Source: Microbaculum marinum | GTDB taxonomy: Bacteria; Pseudomonadota; Alphaproteobacteria; Rhizobiales; Tepidamorphaceae | Assembly: GCF_042646165.1 (NCBI RefSeq) | Contig: NZ_JBHRTC010000011.1 | Strand: one strand, 5' to 3' | Length of the DNA stretch: 64,000 nucleotides | Made by a program: the position numbers and the translations under genes | Shown: positions 55,922 to 64,000 of the stretch, piece by piece | Position numbering within the stretch: the first letter of the stretch is position 1 | Layout of the letters: every line of letters begins with the position of its first letter | The notes under the pieces: model-generated | What the model was told of the DNA's origin: nothing | The model's input: only the letters and a program-made list of their open reading frames with translations | Database searches by the model: none

Positions 55922-58900
55922 ATGTGCCGCGCCGTGGTGATCGACCGCTTCTACGAGGAAGCGGAGCGGGAGATCGTGCTCGATCGCCCGGGCATGACGG
56001 TCCATGAGGCGCTGGCGCAGGTCGCGCGCGACTATCCTCAGTTCTTCACGGAGCAGGATCCCGAAAAGCCGCTGCCGGTCTTCCCGCAGGGCAAGCGGTT
56101 CCGGGTGCCGACCGCCGTCATCGGCTGCATGGATGACGGCGACATCGGCTACGTTCGGCAGTCGACCTGGCACACGCGCACGGTGGGCGAGGGCGAAACG
56201 CTGGCCCTCGTGGCGATGCCGCGCGGCGGCGGCAGCAAGTCGCAGGCCGGCAAGCAGGTCATCAGCGTGGTGGCCCTGCTCGCGCTCACGATCGCCGCCC
56301 CGTATCTCATCGCGGGGCTCGGCTTCAGCGCCTTGGGCACGACGGCCGCGACCCTCACCTTTGCCGGCCGCCTCGCAGCATCTGCCCTGACCGTCGGCGG
56401 CGGGGCGCTGCTGAGCCTCCTCGCCCCGAAGCCGGAAACCCCGCCGACCGAAGACTTCCAGGTCTATACGGCCGCCGCGGCGAACAATCGCATCTCGCCG
56501 CTCGGCGTCATCCCCGTCTGGTATGGCCGAAACCGGCTGCCCCCGCCCTTCGCGACGAGGTCCTACGCAGAGTTCGAGGGCAACGACCAGCTCCTCTACC
56601 AAGTGTTGCTGACGACGTGCGGCAAGCTGGAACGCGAGAAGATCGAGTTCGGCGACACCGAAGTCTGGAATGCCGACGACGGCTACACCGGCAACATCGA
56701 CGGGATCGAGTTCGAGTTCATCGAACCGGGCGGCCAGATCACGCTGTTCCCGGCCGGCGTCGTGACTGCGTCGGAGATCGGTTCGGGACTGGATGTCCAG
56801 GACCCGCCCGACGAGCTCGGGCCGTTCGTGGTCAATGCAGCGGGCGAAGACAACCGCATCGACAAGATCGCCGTCGACCTGTTGTTCCCGGAGGGTTTGT
56901 ACTTCGAGGGTGACGACGGCTCGATCACGCAGTTCGGCGCAGCCATCAAGGCGGAATACCGTGAGATCGACGATGACGGGGATCCAGTTGGATCTTGGAA
57001 AGTCCTGATCGGCGATGAAACGATCAACGGCATAAATGGTGGGAAGGTCTATCAGAACGCCACCAAGGAACCGCAGCGTGTCACGGAGAAGGTGGCGGTC
57101 CCCAAGGGACGCTACGAGGTCAAGCTCTACGCCACCTTTCCCTTCCAGCCTCCGGGCGAGAATGGCCACAACAAGACGATATGGTCGGGCCTGAAGGGCT
57201 ATCTCGCCGACTTCACCACGCCGGACGGCGTAAGCCTGATCGCGGTGAAGATCCGCGCCAACGAGGATTTCAGCCAGCTTTCGGCCAACGAGATCTTCGT
57301 GACCGGCACGCGGATGCTGCCGATCTACGACCCGGAGACGCAGACCTGGTCGGAACCGACGGCGACACGTTCGATCGCGTGGGCGGCTGCCGACCTGTTG
57401 CGCAATACAGACTATGGCGCGGGACTCGCCGACACCGTCTTCGATCTCGACTGGCTTGCCGCCTATGCCCCGTTCTGGGAAGGCCGGGGGGACACCTTCA
57501 ACGGTGTCTTCGATCGCGCCTGGATCCTCGGCGACGCGGTGAATGCGATCCTCGACACCGGGAATGCCCAAACCGTTCGGCTGGGTGGCAAGCTCGGCTT
57601 CGTGCGAGACGAGGCTCGAGACCTGCGTAGGGCCACGTTCACGCCGCGGAACATCGTCAAGGGCACATTCTGGCACGAATTCATCTTCGCCGACGATGAG
57701 AGCCCGGACTGCCTCTGGGTCCAGTTCATCAATGAAGCCACCTGGCAACCCGACGAGGTGAAGGCGGCAATCGCGTCCTACGGCTCGCAAGCGCCTGTGG
57801 ACCAGAACGCCTTCGGGATCACCGACCGCGACCATGCCTGGCGCTGGGGAATCCGCAAGGCGGCCGAGAACGCCTATAGGCGCGAGGTGATCGGCTTCAT
57901 GACGGAGGCCGAGGGACTAGACCTCGCTCGCCTCGATCCTGTCAACGTGGCGCACCCCTTGATGGGCGTCGCCGGTGCGGCGCTTGTCGAGGAGGATGAG
58001 GGGGTTCTTCTGCTCGATAGCGATGTCGTGCAGTCGCCAACCCCACAATACTTCACGCAGAACCTGATCGACTGGACATCTTCCAACGCCGGCAGCGCCG
58101 GGACGGTTGGCACCCTCTCGGGCGCGGTCGTAGACGACCCGGAACTGGGTGGCCTTGCGCTCCTCAAGTCGGGCACGGGTACCAATGCAATCCGGCTCAA
58201 GAACCTGATCGACGCGCCGCAGGATGGCGAAATTGTCGAGTTGCAGGTCCGCTGGCGCGTCTCCGGGTCGGGGGAGGGGCGCATCCGGGCGCGCTGTATC
58301 TCGCTCGACGGCAACTACGGGCAGATCGGTTCGACTGCGGGAGACTATACTGACCTGCACGACTCGAGCGACGGCGTCATCACCTCGAAATTCTATTTCG
58401 CGGCCGCTGCGGACACGGGTATCTCGGCGTGGGAGTCCGCCGCCAAAGCGCTGCGGTTCGGCATCAACGTGAATGCCGGAGCCGGTGGCGCACAGGTGCG
58501 CGTGCAGCAGGTCCGAACCCGCATTGTCTGGGGCCTTGAGGACTCGGTCTACCTTCGCTCGAAGACCGGCCAGGAGTGGGGGCCGTGCCTGGTCGCCGCC
58601 ATCCCCGACGATTTCACCATCGAACTCGATGCAGCCGATTTCTCGGCGACTGAGGGAGTTCACGGTGCTCTTGGAGACCAACTCCCCGACGATCGGGAAG
58701 AGCCTGCTCATCTGATTCTGCTTCAGGACGGGGCACCGCCGTTCGATGGCCTCGTCATCGCTGCTCGTCCCGCGGGCAAGAACCGGGTCGAGGTCCTGGC
58801 CGTGCGCGACGCGCCGGAGGTCTATACCGCAGACGGCACGGAGACGATCCCGCCCTACCTGCCGAAGCCGAGGCCGCCCAAGGTGCCGGATCGGCCGGTC

Positions 58901-61885
58901 GTGCTGGGACTGACCGCGCATCTCGAACGCACCGATTTCAGCATCATGCTGCATGCCGGCTGGCAGCCCGCGCCGGGAGCGAAGCGCTATGTGGCGCATG
59001 TCTCGTTCGATGGCGAGGTGACCTGGGAGCGGGTCTATAGCGGCGACGACAACCGCTTCTCGACCGTCGTCAAGGCGCAGGCGCTGAAGCTGCGCGTCCG
59101 GGCGATCGGCAAGTTCCGCGGTCCACCGGCATACTTCACGATCGGACCGGAGAACGTGCCGCCGGTCGAGCCGCCGCCGGGCTCGATCGACATCGAGCAT
59201 CTCGACGCCGATCTTCGGAAACTGCAACTGCAGCTCAAGGCGGACGCGCAGGCGTTCCTGGCCGACAAGATCCAGCAGCTGAGCGAGGTGCAGGACCGGA
59301 TCGCGGCGGCCGTCGCCGAGGCGCTGGCGCTGACCAAGAACTCGGAAGCGAAGGTCCTCGGCTACCTCGACAAGTCGAACAAGAGCGCCCGCGCCAGCGT
59401 CAGCACGCTGCAGGTCGTCATCGCCGAGGCGAACCTGGCGCTGGCTGCCCAGATCACGCAGGTCGACGCGTCGCTCACCGACCTGGAAGGCCTCGTCGAT
59501 GCAAATACCAGCGGGCTCGCGGCGCTGATCGGCCGGGTCGAGATCACCGAACACGACATCGACGCGATCTTCACGGCGCTTGTCAGCATCGGCGCGGAGA
59601 TCGAGGACCTGGAGACGGGGACATCGGCGCTGGCCGATGCCGTCGACCTTATCGAGGCGCGGGTCAGCCAGAACGAGGACGCGCTCGAGATCTCCGCCAT
59701 GATGGCGAGGATCCTCAACGCGACGCTGTCGCAGTTCATCCCGAACGCTGCATGGACCGAGTATGCGGTCCTGAGCGCCAACGCGACCGGCTTCAACGGC
59801 GCCACCCTTTCGACCGCGGCGGCCGGCCGCAACCTGCGCATCCAGGGCAACGGATCATCTGGAAATCCCGGCGTCCGGTGGACACTTCCCGTCGCCGACC
59901 GGTTCTCCGGCAACACGAACAAGGCGGTCCGGGTCGTCGGCCAGTTCCGGACGAAGGGGGACCAGCCGTTCCTCGGGCGGCTGCGCTATTCGGTCGACGG
60001 CGGCCACGGCTATTCGTCGAGCTTTCAGCAGTTCGCTCCCAACCCGGTCGATCCGGGCGGCAGCGGGGTGGCGCTGAACACCTACATCACCTTCACCTTC
60101 GACATGTCGGGCATCGCCGACTGGACCAGCAGCACGATCACAGGGCTGGAATTCGTTCCGTCATCCGATGTCAGCGCCGATTTCGAGCTGGTGTCGATCG
60201 CCTGGGGCAACGAGACGCCGGCGCTGACCGCAACCTGGTTCGAGATCAACTCGGCCGAGATCGTCCAGACCAAGGACAATCTCGCGCTGACGGCCTCGTC
60301 GGTCGAGGGCATTCAACTGGCGCTGCCGGGCATCGAGCACGACGCGAGCGCGGCGCTGTCGATCGTGTCGGCGCTCGAAGGCACCGTCTATGCCAACCAG
60401 CACGAGATCGGCGTGCTTGGCTCGGCGGTTACGGCGATCCAGGGGCAGATCACCGGGCTCGATCACGACACGGCGGCCCTGTTCACGCTCTACACCGCGC
60501 TGGACGGCAGCGTCGTACACACCGACAACGAGACCGAGGTCAACGCCTTCCTCGACCAGCTGCTGAACGCGGAAATCACGCAGTTCCTCTCGAAGGGAGG
60601 GTTCGAAGGCTACAACCAGGTCCGTGAATTCGCGACCGGCATCAACGGAGCCACCCTGTCGGCCGGCACCAATGACAACCTGCGCATGCAGGGCAATGGC
60701 TCGTCGGCGAACCCTGGCATCCGGTGGACGCTGGATGGAGACCATGAGTTCAACGGCGGCCAGAACCGCGCCGTGCGCATCGTCGGCCAATTCCGCAGCC
60801 CGGGCGACCAGCCCTTCGTCGGGCGGCTGTTCTACTCGACGGGGGGCGGGGGCGGGCACGGCTTCGAAGCGGGCCATTATGTGGATGCTCCCAACCCGGT
60901 CGATCCCGGCGGGACCGACATCGAAACCGGCAAGTACATCGTGCTGGAGTTCGACTGCTCGGGCATCGCCGACTGGACCAGCAGCACGATAACCGGGCTC
61001 CAGCTCCGCCCGACCAGCGATGTCGACGGCCACTTCGAGGTCGCCTCCGTCCAGTGGGGCAACAACACGCCGGCAATTATGGCCTCGTGGATGGAGACCA
61101 ACTCCGCCCAGGTGAGGCAGACAAAGGACGGGATTTCAGCGCTTGCGACGGCAATGCAGGGCGTCCTGATACAGGACGAATTCGGCAACTTCGCGTCGGC
61201 CTATCTCGCCTTCGAGGTGAGCGGCAGCGGACCGGACGATTGGGACTCGACGATCTCGCTCGTCTCCCGCGCCGGGCTCGGAGACAGCTTCGAGGAAGCG
61301 GCGTTCACGCTGGCGACGGAGACGGGCGTCGGCGGCGGCGTCCTGATCACGGCCGAGAGCCTGGAGTTCCGCGACAACTCGGGGAACAACCCGACCGTGC
61401 CGATGTATTACTCGGGCGGTCAGTTCTGGTTCGACGAAGTCAACATTCGCCTCCTCAATGCCGGCAACATGGCCGACTTCGCCACGGCGGCGTGGGCCAG
61501 CGACACCATTTCCTCGCCTGTCTCGGTGCCGACCGGCTTCACGTTCGAGGTCGCGGCCAGCGTCGACGACGTGCCGCACAACGGCGATTCTCAGCTCGCG
61601 GAAGTGCGCGGCATGGTGGACCTGCACACCGCCGCAAGCGGTGCGGGGATCGCGATCTGGACCATCCAGGTTCGCAAGGGCACCACGGTGCTCGCGTCGT
61701 TCGAGCAGTACGTCTACTCGGGCGGAACGGGCTCGATACGGACGATCGTCATGGTTGGCGCCGTCGACGGAAGCCCGGGCGCTACCCCGGACTATGACAT
61801 TCGCGTCTCCCATCAGGGAGGCATCGCCGGCCCGACCAGCTCGGTCGAGGGCGGCTACATGATCGTGCAAGGCTGGAAGAAATGA
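55922..61885 (+). CDS. Tail tip host-specificity protein (fused gpI-gpJ type)
   Basis: A 1987-residue protein. Residues 1-100 are a gpI-like domain (VHEALAQVARDYPQFF, PVFPQGKRFRVPTAVIGCMDDGDI), a hydrophobic pair of helices follows (ISVVALLALTIAAPYLIAGLGF), then the gpJ core with VIPVWYGRNRLPPPFATRSYAEFEGNDQLLYQVL and fibronectin-like domains (RPVVLGLTAHLERTDFSIMLHAGWQPAPGAKRYVAHV, about 970-1060). A helical region (about 1095-1250) leads to two homologous beta-sandwich modules (1260-1456 and 1543-1736) and a C-terminal receptor-binding-like end. It recognises the host. Confidence 0.9.
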   Translation: MCRAVVIDRFYEEAEREIVLDRPGMTVHEALAQVARDYPQFFTEQDPEKPLPVFPQGKRFRVPTAVIGCMDDGDIGYVRQSTWHTRTVGEGETLALVAMPRGGGSKSQAGKQVISVVALLALTIAAPYLIAGLGFSALGTTAATLTFAGRLAASALTVGGGALLSLLAPKPETPPTEDFQVYTAAAANNRISPLGVIPVWYGRNRLPPPFATRSYAEFEGNDQLLYQVLLTTCGKLEREKIEFGDTEVWNADDGYTGNIDGIEFEFIEPGGQITLFPAGVVTASEIGSGLDVQDPPDELGPFVVNAAGEDNRIDKIAVDLLFPEGLYFEGDDGSITQFGAAIKAEYREIDDDGDPVGSWKVLIGDETINGINGGKVYQNATKEPQRVTEKVAVPKGRYEVKLYATFPFQPPGENGHNKTIWSGLKGYLADFTTPDGVSLIAVKIRANEDFSQLSANEIFVTGTRMLPIYDPETQTWSEPTATRSIAWAAADLLRNTDYGAGLADTVFDLDWLAAYAPFWEGRGDTFNGVFDRAWILGDAVNAILDTGNAQTVRLGGKLGFVRDEARDLRRATFTPRNIVKGTFWHEFIFADDESPDCLWVQFINEATWQPDEVKAAIASYGSQAPVDQNAFGITDRDHAWRWGIRKAAENAYRREVIGFMTEAEGLDLARLDPVNVAHPLMGVAGAALVEEDEGVLLLDSDVVQSPTPQYFTQNLIDWTSSNAGSAGTVGTLSGAVVDDPELGGLALLKSGTGTNAIRLKNLIDAPQDGEIVELQVRWRVSGSGEGRIRARCISLDGNYGQIGSTAGDYTDLHDSSDGVITSKFYFAAAADTGISAWESAAKALRFGINVNAGAGGAQVRVQQVRTRIVWGLEDSVYLRSKTGQEWGPCLVAAIPDDFTIELDAADFSATEGVHGALGDQLPDDREEPAHLILLQDGAPPFDGLVIAARPAGKNRVEVLAVRDAPEVYTADGTETIPPYLPKPRPPKVPDRPVVLGLTAHLERTDFSIMLHAGWQPAPGAKRYVAHVSFDGEVTWERVYSGDDNRFSTVVKAQALKLRVRAIGKFRGPPAYFTIGPENVPPVEPPPGSIDIEHLDADLRKLQLQLKADAQAFLADKIQQLSEVQDRIAAAVAEALALTKNSEAKVLGYLDKSNKSARASVSTLQVVIAEANLALAAQITQVDASLTDLEGLVDANTSGLAALIGRVEITEHDIDAIFTALVSIGAEIEDLETGTSALADAVDLIEARVSQNEDALEISAMMARILNATLSQFIPNAAWTEYAVLSANATGFNGATLSTAAAGRNLRIQGNGSSGNPGVRWTLPVADRFSGNTNKAVRVVGQFRTKGDQPFLGRLRYSVDGGHGYSSSFQQFAPNPVDPGGSGVALNTYITFTFDMSGIADWTSSTITGLEFVPSSDVSADFELVSIAWGNETPALTATWFEINSAEIVQTKDNLALTASSVEGIQLALPGIEHDASAALSIVSALEGTVYANQHEIGVLGSAVTAIQGQITGLDHDTAALFTLYTALDGSVVHTDNETEVNAFLDQLLNAEITQFLSKGGFEGYNQVREFATGINGATLSAGTNDNLRMQGNGSSANPGIRWTLDGDHEFNGGQNRAVRIVGQFRSPGDQPFVGRLFYSTGGGGGHGFEAGHYVDAPNPVDPGGTDIETGKYIVLEFDCSGIADWTSSTITGLQLRPTSDVDGHFEVASVQWGNNTPAIMASWMETNSAQVRQTKDGISALATAMQGVLIQDEFGNFASAYLAFEVSGSGPDDWDSTISLVSRAGLGDSFEEAAFTLATETGVGGGVLITAESLEFRDNSGNNPTVPMYYSGGQFWFDEVNIRLLNAGNMADFATAAWASDTISSPVSVPTGFTFEVAASVDDVPHNGDSQLAEVRGMVDLHTAASGAGIAIWTIQVRKGTTVLASFEQYVYSGGTGSIRTIVMVGAVDGSPGATPDYDIRVSHQGGIAGPTSSVEGGYMIVQGWKK
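59701..60290 (+). repeat. First copy of a duplicated module in the gpJ-like protein
   Basis: Residues about 1260-1456 share with residues 1543-1736 the blocks FNGATLS / INGATLS, LRIQGNGSS / LRMQGNGSS, VRVVGQFR / VRIVGQFR, APNPVDPGG and ADWTSSTITGL. The copy is likely a carbohydrate-binding beta-sandwich. Confidence 0.8.
60550..61130 (+). repeat. Second copy of the duplicated gpJ module
   Basis: The copy begins at LNAEITQFL (matching LNATLSQFI in the first) and has the same block order, diverged at many positions. The two copies are separated by about 85 residues of helical linker. Confidence 0.8.
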
Positions 61886-62634
61886 CCACGCTGCCGAACT
61901 TCATCTACACCGAGGGCACGATCGACGTGGAAGCCGCCTCCGCAGAGGTGGTCGCCAACGACTCCTCGCCGACGACCAGCGTCAAGCGCGGCGACAGCCT
62001 CGTCATGGTCGACGGGACGGCGGTGGCCTATTCGATCCTGGCGGTGGCGGCAGGCAATGCCGGCTTCACGCTGGACCGCCCCTGGGAGGGTTCGACCGAC
62101 ACCGGCCTTGCCTACATGATCGTCCGGGGCCTGAACTGGCTCGACAACGCTGCGTTGGCTATCTCGACGCTAGAGCTCGTCAACCGGATGGATGCCAAGG
62201 GCATGCTGGTCGCCACAGAGGCGGCGCCGGAATCGGGCGACGGCGACGACGAAGACGGCGCGATTCTCGCCGGCCCACCGCACAAGCTCTACGTCAAGAA
62301 GTCCGGCGCGTGGCAGGAGGTGACCGCGCATCTCGCCCGGCCGATCGAGGTGAAGACCGCCAACTACACCGCCGACATCGACGACCACGACAAGCGCTTC
62401 GCCTATGAACTGACCACGACCGACCGAACGCACACGCTGCCGGCCTGCTCTTCGGTCTACAACGGCTTCCGCCAGCGCATCCTGCTGCCATCGACGTCGA
62501 CGGCGAAGGTGGCAACCGCGTGTTCTGGGGCCGATACGTTCTGGGACGGAACGACATCGAAGGACCTGACGGTCGCCGGCACGTCGCTGCTGCTGGTCAG
62601 CGACGGCGTGTCGAAGTGGTATCTGGATAGCTGA
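61882..62634 (+). CDS. Tail-tip-associated protein of unknown function
   Basis: A 250-residue protein starting in an ATGA overlap. Beta-rich (FIYTEGTIDVEAASAEVVANDSSPTTSVKRGDSLVMVDG, then LELVNRMDAKGMLVATEAAPESG and FWDGTTSKDLTVAGTSLLLVSDG). It resembles fibre or fibre-associated proteins next to gpJ. No catalytic motif seen. Confidence 0.6.
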   Translation: MTTLPNFIYTEGTIDVEAASAEVVANDSSPTTSVKRGDSLVMVDGTAVAYSILAVAAGNAGFTLDRPWEGSTDTGLAYMIVRGLNWLDNAALAISTLELVNRMDAKGMLVATEAAPESGDGDDEDGAILAGPPHKLYVKKSGAWQEVTAHLARPIEVKTANYTADIDDHDKRFAYELTTTDRTHTLPACSSVYNGFRQRILLPSTSTAKVATACSGADTFWDGTTSKDLTVAGTSLLLVSDGVSKWYLDS

Positions 62635-62642
62635 GGTTCCCC

Positions 62643-62948
62643 ATGACCTGTGACCGCGACGGCTGCAACAACGCGGCCGAATTCGCCATTGCCGTGCAGG
62701 TGCCGGCGAAGGGGCACCAGTTCGCGCCCCGCAGCACCAAGACGGCGATCCCCGACCTCAAGCTCTGCCGGGCGTGCGCCGGCGTCGTCACAGACGAGAC
62801 CACGCTGGACGACGCCTGGCGCGAGACCATTACCGCGTCGATGGCGCGCGACGGCATGGAGCCCGCCTTCACCCGCGCCCGGATGACCCCGGTGCGGCTT
62901 GAGAAACTGGACGCCTACAAGGCCGCCCTCGAAAGGAGAAACCTGTGA
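62643..62948 (+). CDS. Small cysteine-rich (zinc-knuckle-like) protein
   Basis: A 101-residue protein starting with MTCDRDGCNNAAEFAIAVQVPAKGHQFAP and LKLCRACAGVVTDE, two CxxxxC/CxxC pairs that may bind zinc. The C-terminal half is helical and charged. It is phage-typical, function unknown. Overlaps the next gene by four bases. Confidence 0.55.
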   Translation: MTCDRDGCNNAAEFAIAVQVPAKGHQFAPRSTKTAIPDLKLCRACAGVVTDETTLDDAWRETITASMARDGMEPAFTRARMTPVRLEKLDAYKAALERRNL

Positions 62949-63229
62949 GCGACGACAGCAAGCCCGTGAACCTGCTGAGCAATCCGATCGTCAAGAAGAT
63001 GTCGGAGCGGATGGCCGTCAAGGAGGTCGAACTGGCCTCCGCCTATGCCCTGATCGATTCCTACAAGAGCCTGGAGGCGCAGCACAAGGAGACGATCGGC
63101 CAACTCGGCGCGGAGCTCGAGCAGCACCGGCAGGAACTCGCCGAACTGCGGGCGTCCCTCCAGCCGAAGGACGGCGAGGTGATCCCGCCGAAGAACGACA
63201 AGGCGGCGAAGCCGGCCAGGCCGAACTGA
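62945..63229 (+). CDS. Small coiled-coil protein
   Basis: A 94-residue protein starting at GTG 62945 in a GTGA overlap. The middle (KEVELASAYALIDSYKSLEAQHKETIGQLGAELEQHRQELAELRASL) is a coiled coil; the C-terminal tail is lysine-rich. Possibly a fibre accessory or assembly factor. Confidence 0.5.
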   Translation: MSDDSKPVNLLSNPIVKKMSERMAVKEVELASAYALIDSYKSLEAQHKETIGQLGAELEQHRQELAELRASLQPKDGEVIPPKNDKAAKPARPN

Positions 63230-63996
63230 TGGGCAAGCGAAAGAAGCCGGCGCAACCCCGCCGGATCCTGATCCTCGGCGGCGCGGCCTGCGTGCATGCC
63301 GACGCCGCGGCCGCCCGGGCGCTGTGCGAGTTCGACGCCGTGATGGCCTGCAACACGATCATCGCCGACTGGCCGGAGCCGATCGACTACGCCGTCACCC
63401 TGCATCCCGACAAGATCGAGGCCTGGTACGCGCAGCGGCTGGAGCGGCAGCCCGACACGCCGCCGGAGCTCTGGGTGCACTTCCGGCGGGTCCACAAGCC
63501 GATCCGCTATGCCCACAAGACGACGGCCGAGATCGGCGGCACCGTCGGCCTGTACGCTGTCAAGGTCGCGCGGGAACTCGGTTTCGAGCGGATCGTGCTC
63601 GCGGGTGTTCCGATCGATCCGGAGATGCAGCATTACACCGGCGTCGAACCCTGGGCCGGCCGGGGGGCGGATCGCGCCGAACTGTACCGAATCGTCTGGC
63701 GGTCGAAGCTGCCGGAACTGCGGCCCTTCGTGCGCTCGATGTCGGGCTGGACGGCCGAGAGACTCGGCATGCCGGATCCGGTCTGGCTCGGGCTTGAGCC
63801 GGCCCCGACCGATGAGGAAATCCTCGGGCCGGAGCGGGTCGCGGCGATCGCGAAGATGAAGCGCGGCATGCGGACGGTCCGCAAGGCCATCGAAGCAGCC
63901 ATGCCGGCCGACGATCTCAGTGCGCTCGATGCGCTGCACGCGCACTACCTGACGGCCGCCGAACATCTGATGCGGCGACAGGTCCCCAAACCCTGA
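63229..63996 (+). CDS. Rossmann-like protein, paralogue of the 44346 gene
   Basis: A 255-residue protein starting in a TGATG overlap. After a basic start (MGKRKKPAQPRR) it has ILILGGAACVHADAAAARALCEFDAVMACN, EPIDYAVTLHPDK, GFERIVLAGVPIDPEMQHYTGVEPW and FVRSMSGWTAERLGMPDPVWLGL, then a C-terminal helical extension of about 65 residues absent from the 44346 copy. Both copies flank the head-tail module. Possible nucleotide-sugar or sugar-phosphate binding protein. Confidence 0.6.
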   Translation: MGKRKKPAQPRRILILGGAACVHADAAAARALCEFDAVMACNTIIADWPEPIDYAVTLHPDKIEAWYAQRLERQPDTPPELWVHFRRVHKPIRYAHKTTAEIGGTVGLYAVKVARELGFERIVLAGVPIDPEMQHYTGVEPWAGRGADRAELYRIVWRSKLPELRPFVRSMSGWTAERLGMPDPVWLGLEPAPTDEEILGPERVAAIAKMKRGMRTVRKAIEAAMPADDLSALDALHAHYLTAAEHLMRRQVPKP

Positions 63997-64000
63997 AGGC

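Larger units (their letters stand above)
5443..64000. mobile_element. Siphovirus-like prophage (left end present, right end beyond window)
   Basis: From the integrase to the last base the sequence is a continuous phage gene order: integration and recombination, immunity, replication, packaging, head and tail. Most genes overlap by 1-4 bases with their neighbours (ATGA, GTGA, TGATG). Both terminase subunits, portal, scaffold, capsid, tape measure and host-specificity protein are intact in frame, so the prophage looks complete as far as seen. Holin, endolysin and attR are not visible. The tail genes (NlpC protease, DUF1833, gpJ-like) indicate a long non-contractile tail. Confidence 0.9.

Noticed and set aside
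55892..57835. 647-codon minus-strand frame opposite the gpJ-like gene
   Set aside because: No domain features, and the plus-strand gene is continuous over 1987 codons with tail-tip homology.
1..64000. CRISPR array or insertion sequence
   Set aside because: No regularly spaced direct repeats of CRISPR size and no transposase gene or flanking inverted repeats were seen by eye.
62643..64000. Lysis genes or right attachment site near the end of the window
   Set aside because: No holin, endolysin or repeat of the attL region is visible; they probably lie to the right of the window.

Overview
The window looks like the chromosome of a high-GC alphaproteobacterium, probably of the Hyphomicrobiales/Rhizobiales type. 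The evidence is protein-family style, GTA-type packaging genes and an initiator-tRNA style found in that group. It carries the left and central parts of a large siphovirus-like prophage. No database search was possible, so family names rest on motif recognition.

Region 1 (1-5442) is host DNA: the end of an unknown gene, a secreted PEBP-like protein, a lone helix-turn-helix protein behind an 18-bp inverted repeat, a compositionally different two-gene island with a DUF1828-like protein, and a consensus-like promoter leading into two genes that resemble g1 and g2 (small and large terminase) of gene transfer agent (GTA) clusters. The large terminase reads normally until about position 5442 and then runs into prophage sequence. 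The prophage therefore appears to be inserted inside the GTA-type terminase gene.

Region 2 (5443-15317, mostly minus strand) is the integration, recombination and modification arm. It holds an integrase, an AlpA-like factor, a short DUF4326 protein, a J-domain protein, an HNH/DUF968-like protein, a DUF5131 protein, a C5 cytosine methyltransferase with seven repeats where its target-recognition region should be, DUF1367, RecT and several tiny translationally coupled ORFs. Region 3 (15289-18137) is the immunity region. It has a LexA-like repressor, a Cro-like protein and six copies of a TTGCC-N4-GGCAA operator at two promoters. A DUF5131 (three-Cys) protein and a TcmP partner sit between them, in a position like lambda rexAB.

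Region 4 (18168-27064, plus strand) is the early/replication arm: an initiator-like tRNA, RuvC-like resolvase, two helicases, a second DNA methyltransferase, a DUF1376 protein and a primase. HicAB follows on the minus strand, then a DUF6362 protein. Region 5 (28717-37064) has terminase, portal and head morphogenesis genes, a membrane moron, HigBA and three tRNA or tRNA-like genes. Region 6 (37668-44906) is an unusual cassette between head morphogenesis and scaffold: SAM methyltransferase, hexapeptide acyltransferase, glycosyltransferase-like protein, spike-fibre-like protein, SGNH hydrolase, sulfotransferase-like protein and a Rossmann-like protein with a paralogue at 63229. Region 7 (44903-63996) is scaffold, major capsid, connector and tail genes. 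It includes a predicted -1 programmed frameshift (slippery AAATTTC, 6-nt spacer, perfect 10-bp stem) in the tail chaperone genes, a tape measure protein, an antisense secreted moron, and a fused gpI/gpJ-like host-specificity protein with a duplicated module. Lysis genes and the right attachment site are not visible and presumably lie beyond position 64000.
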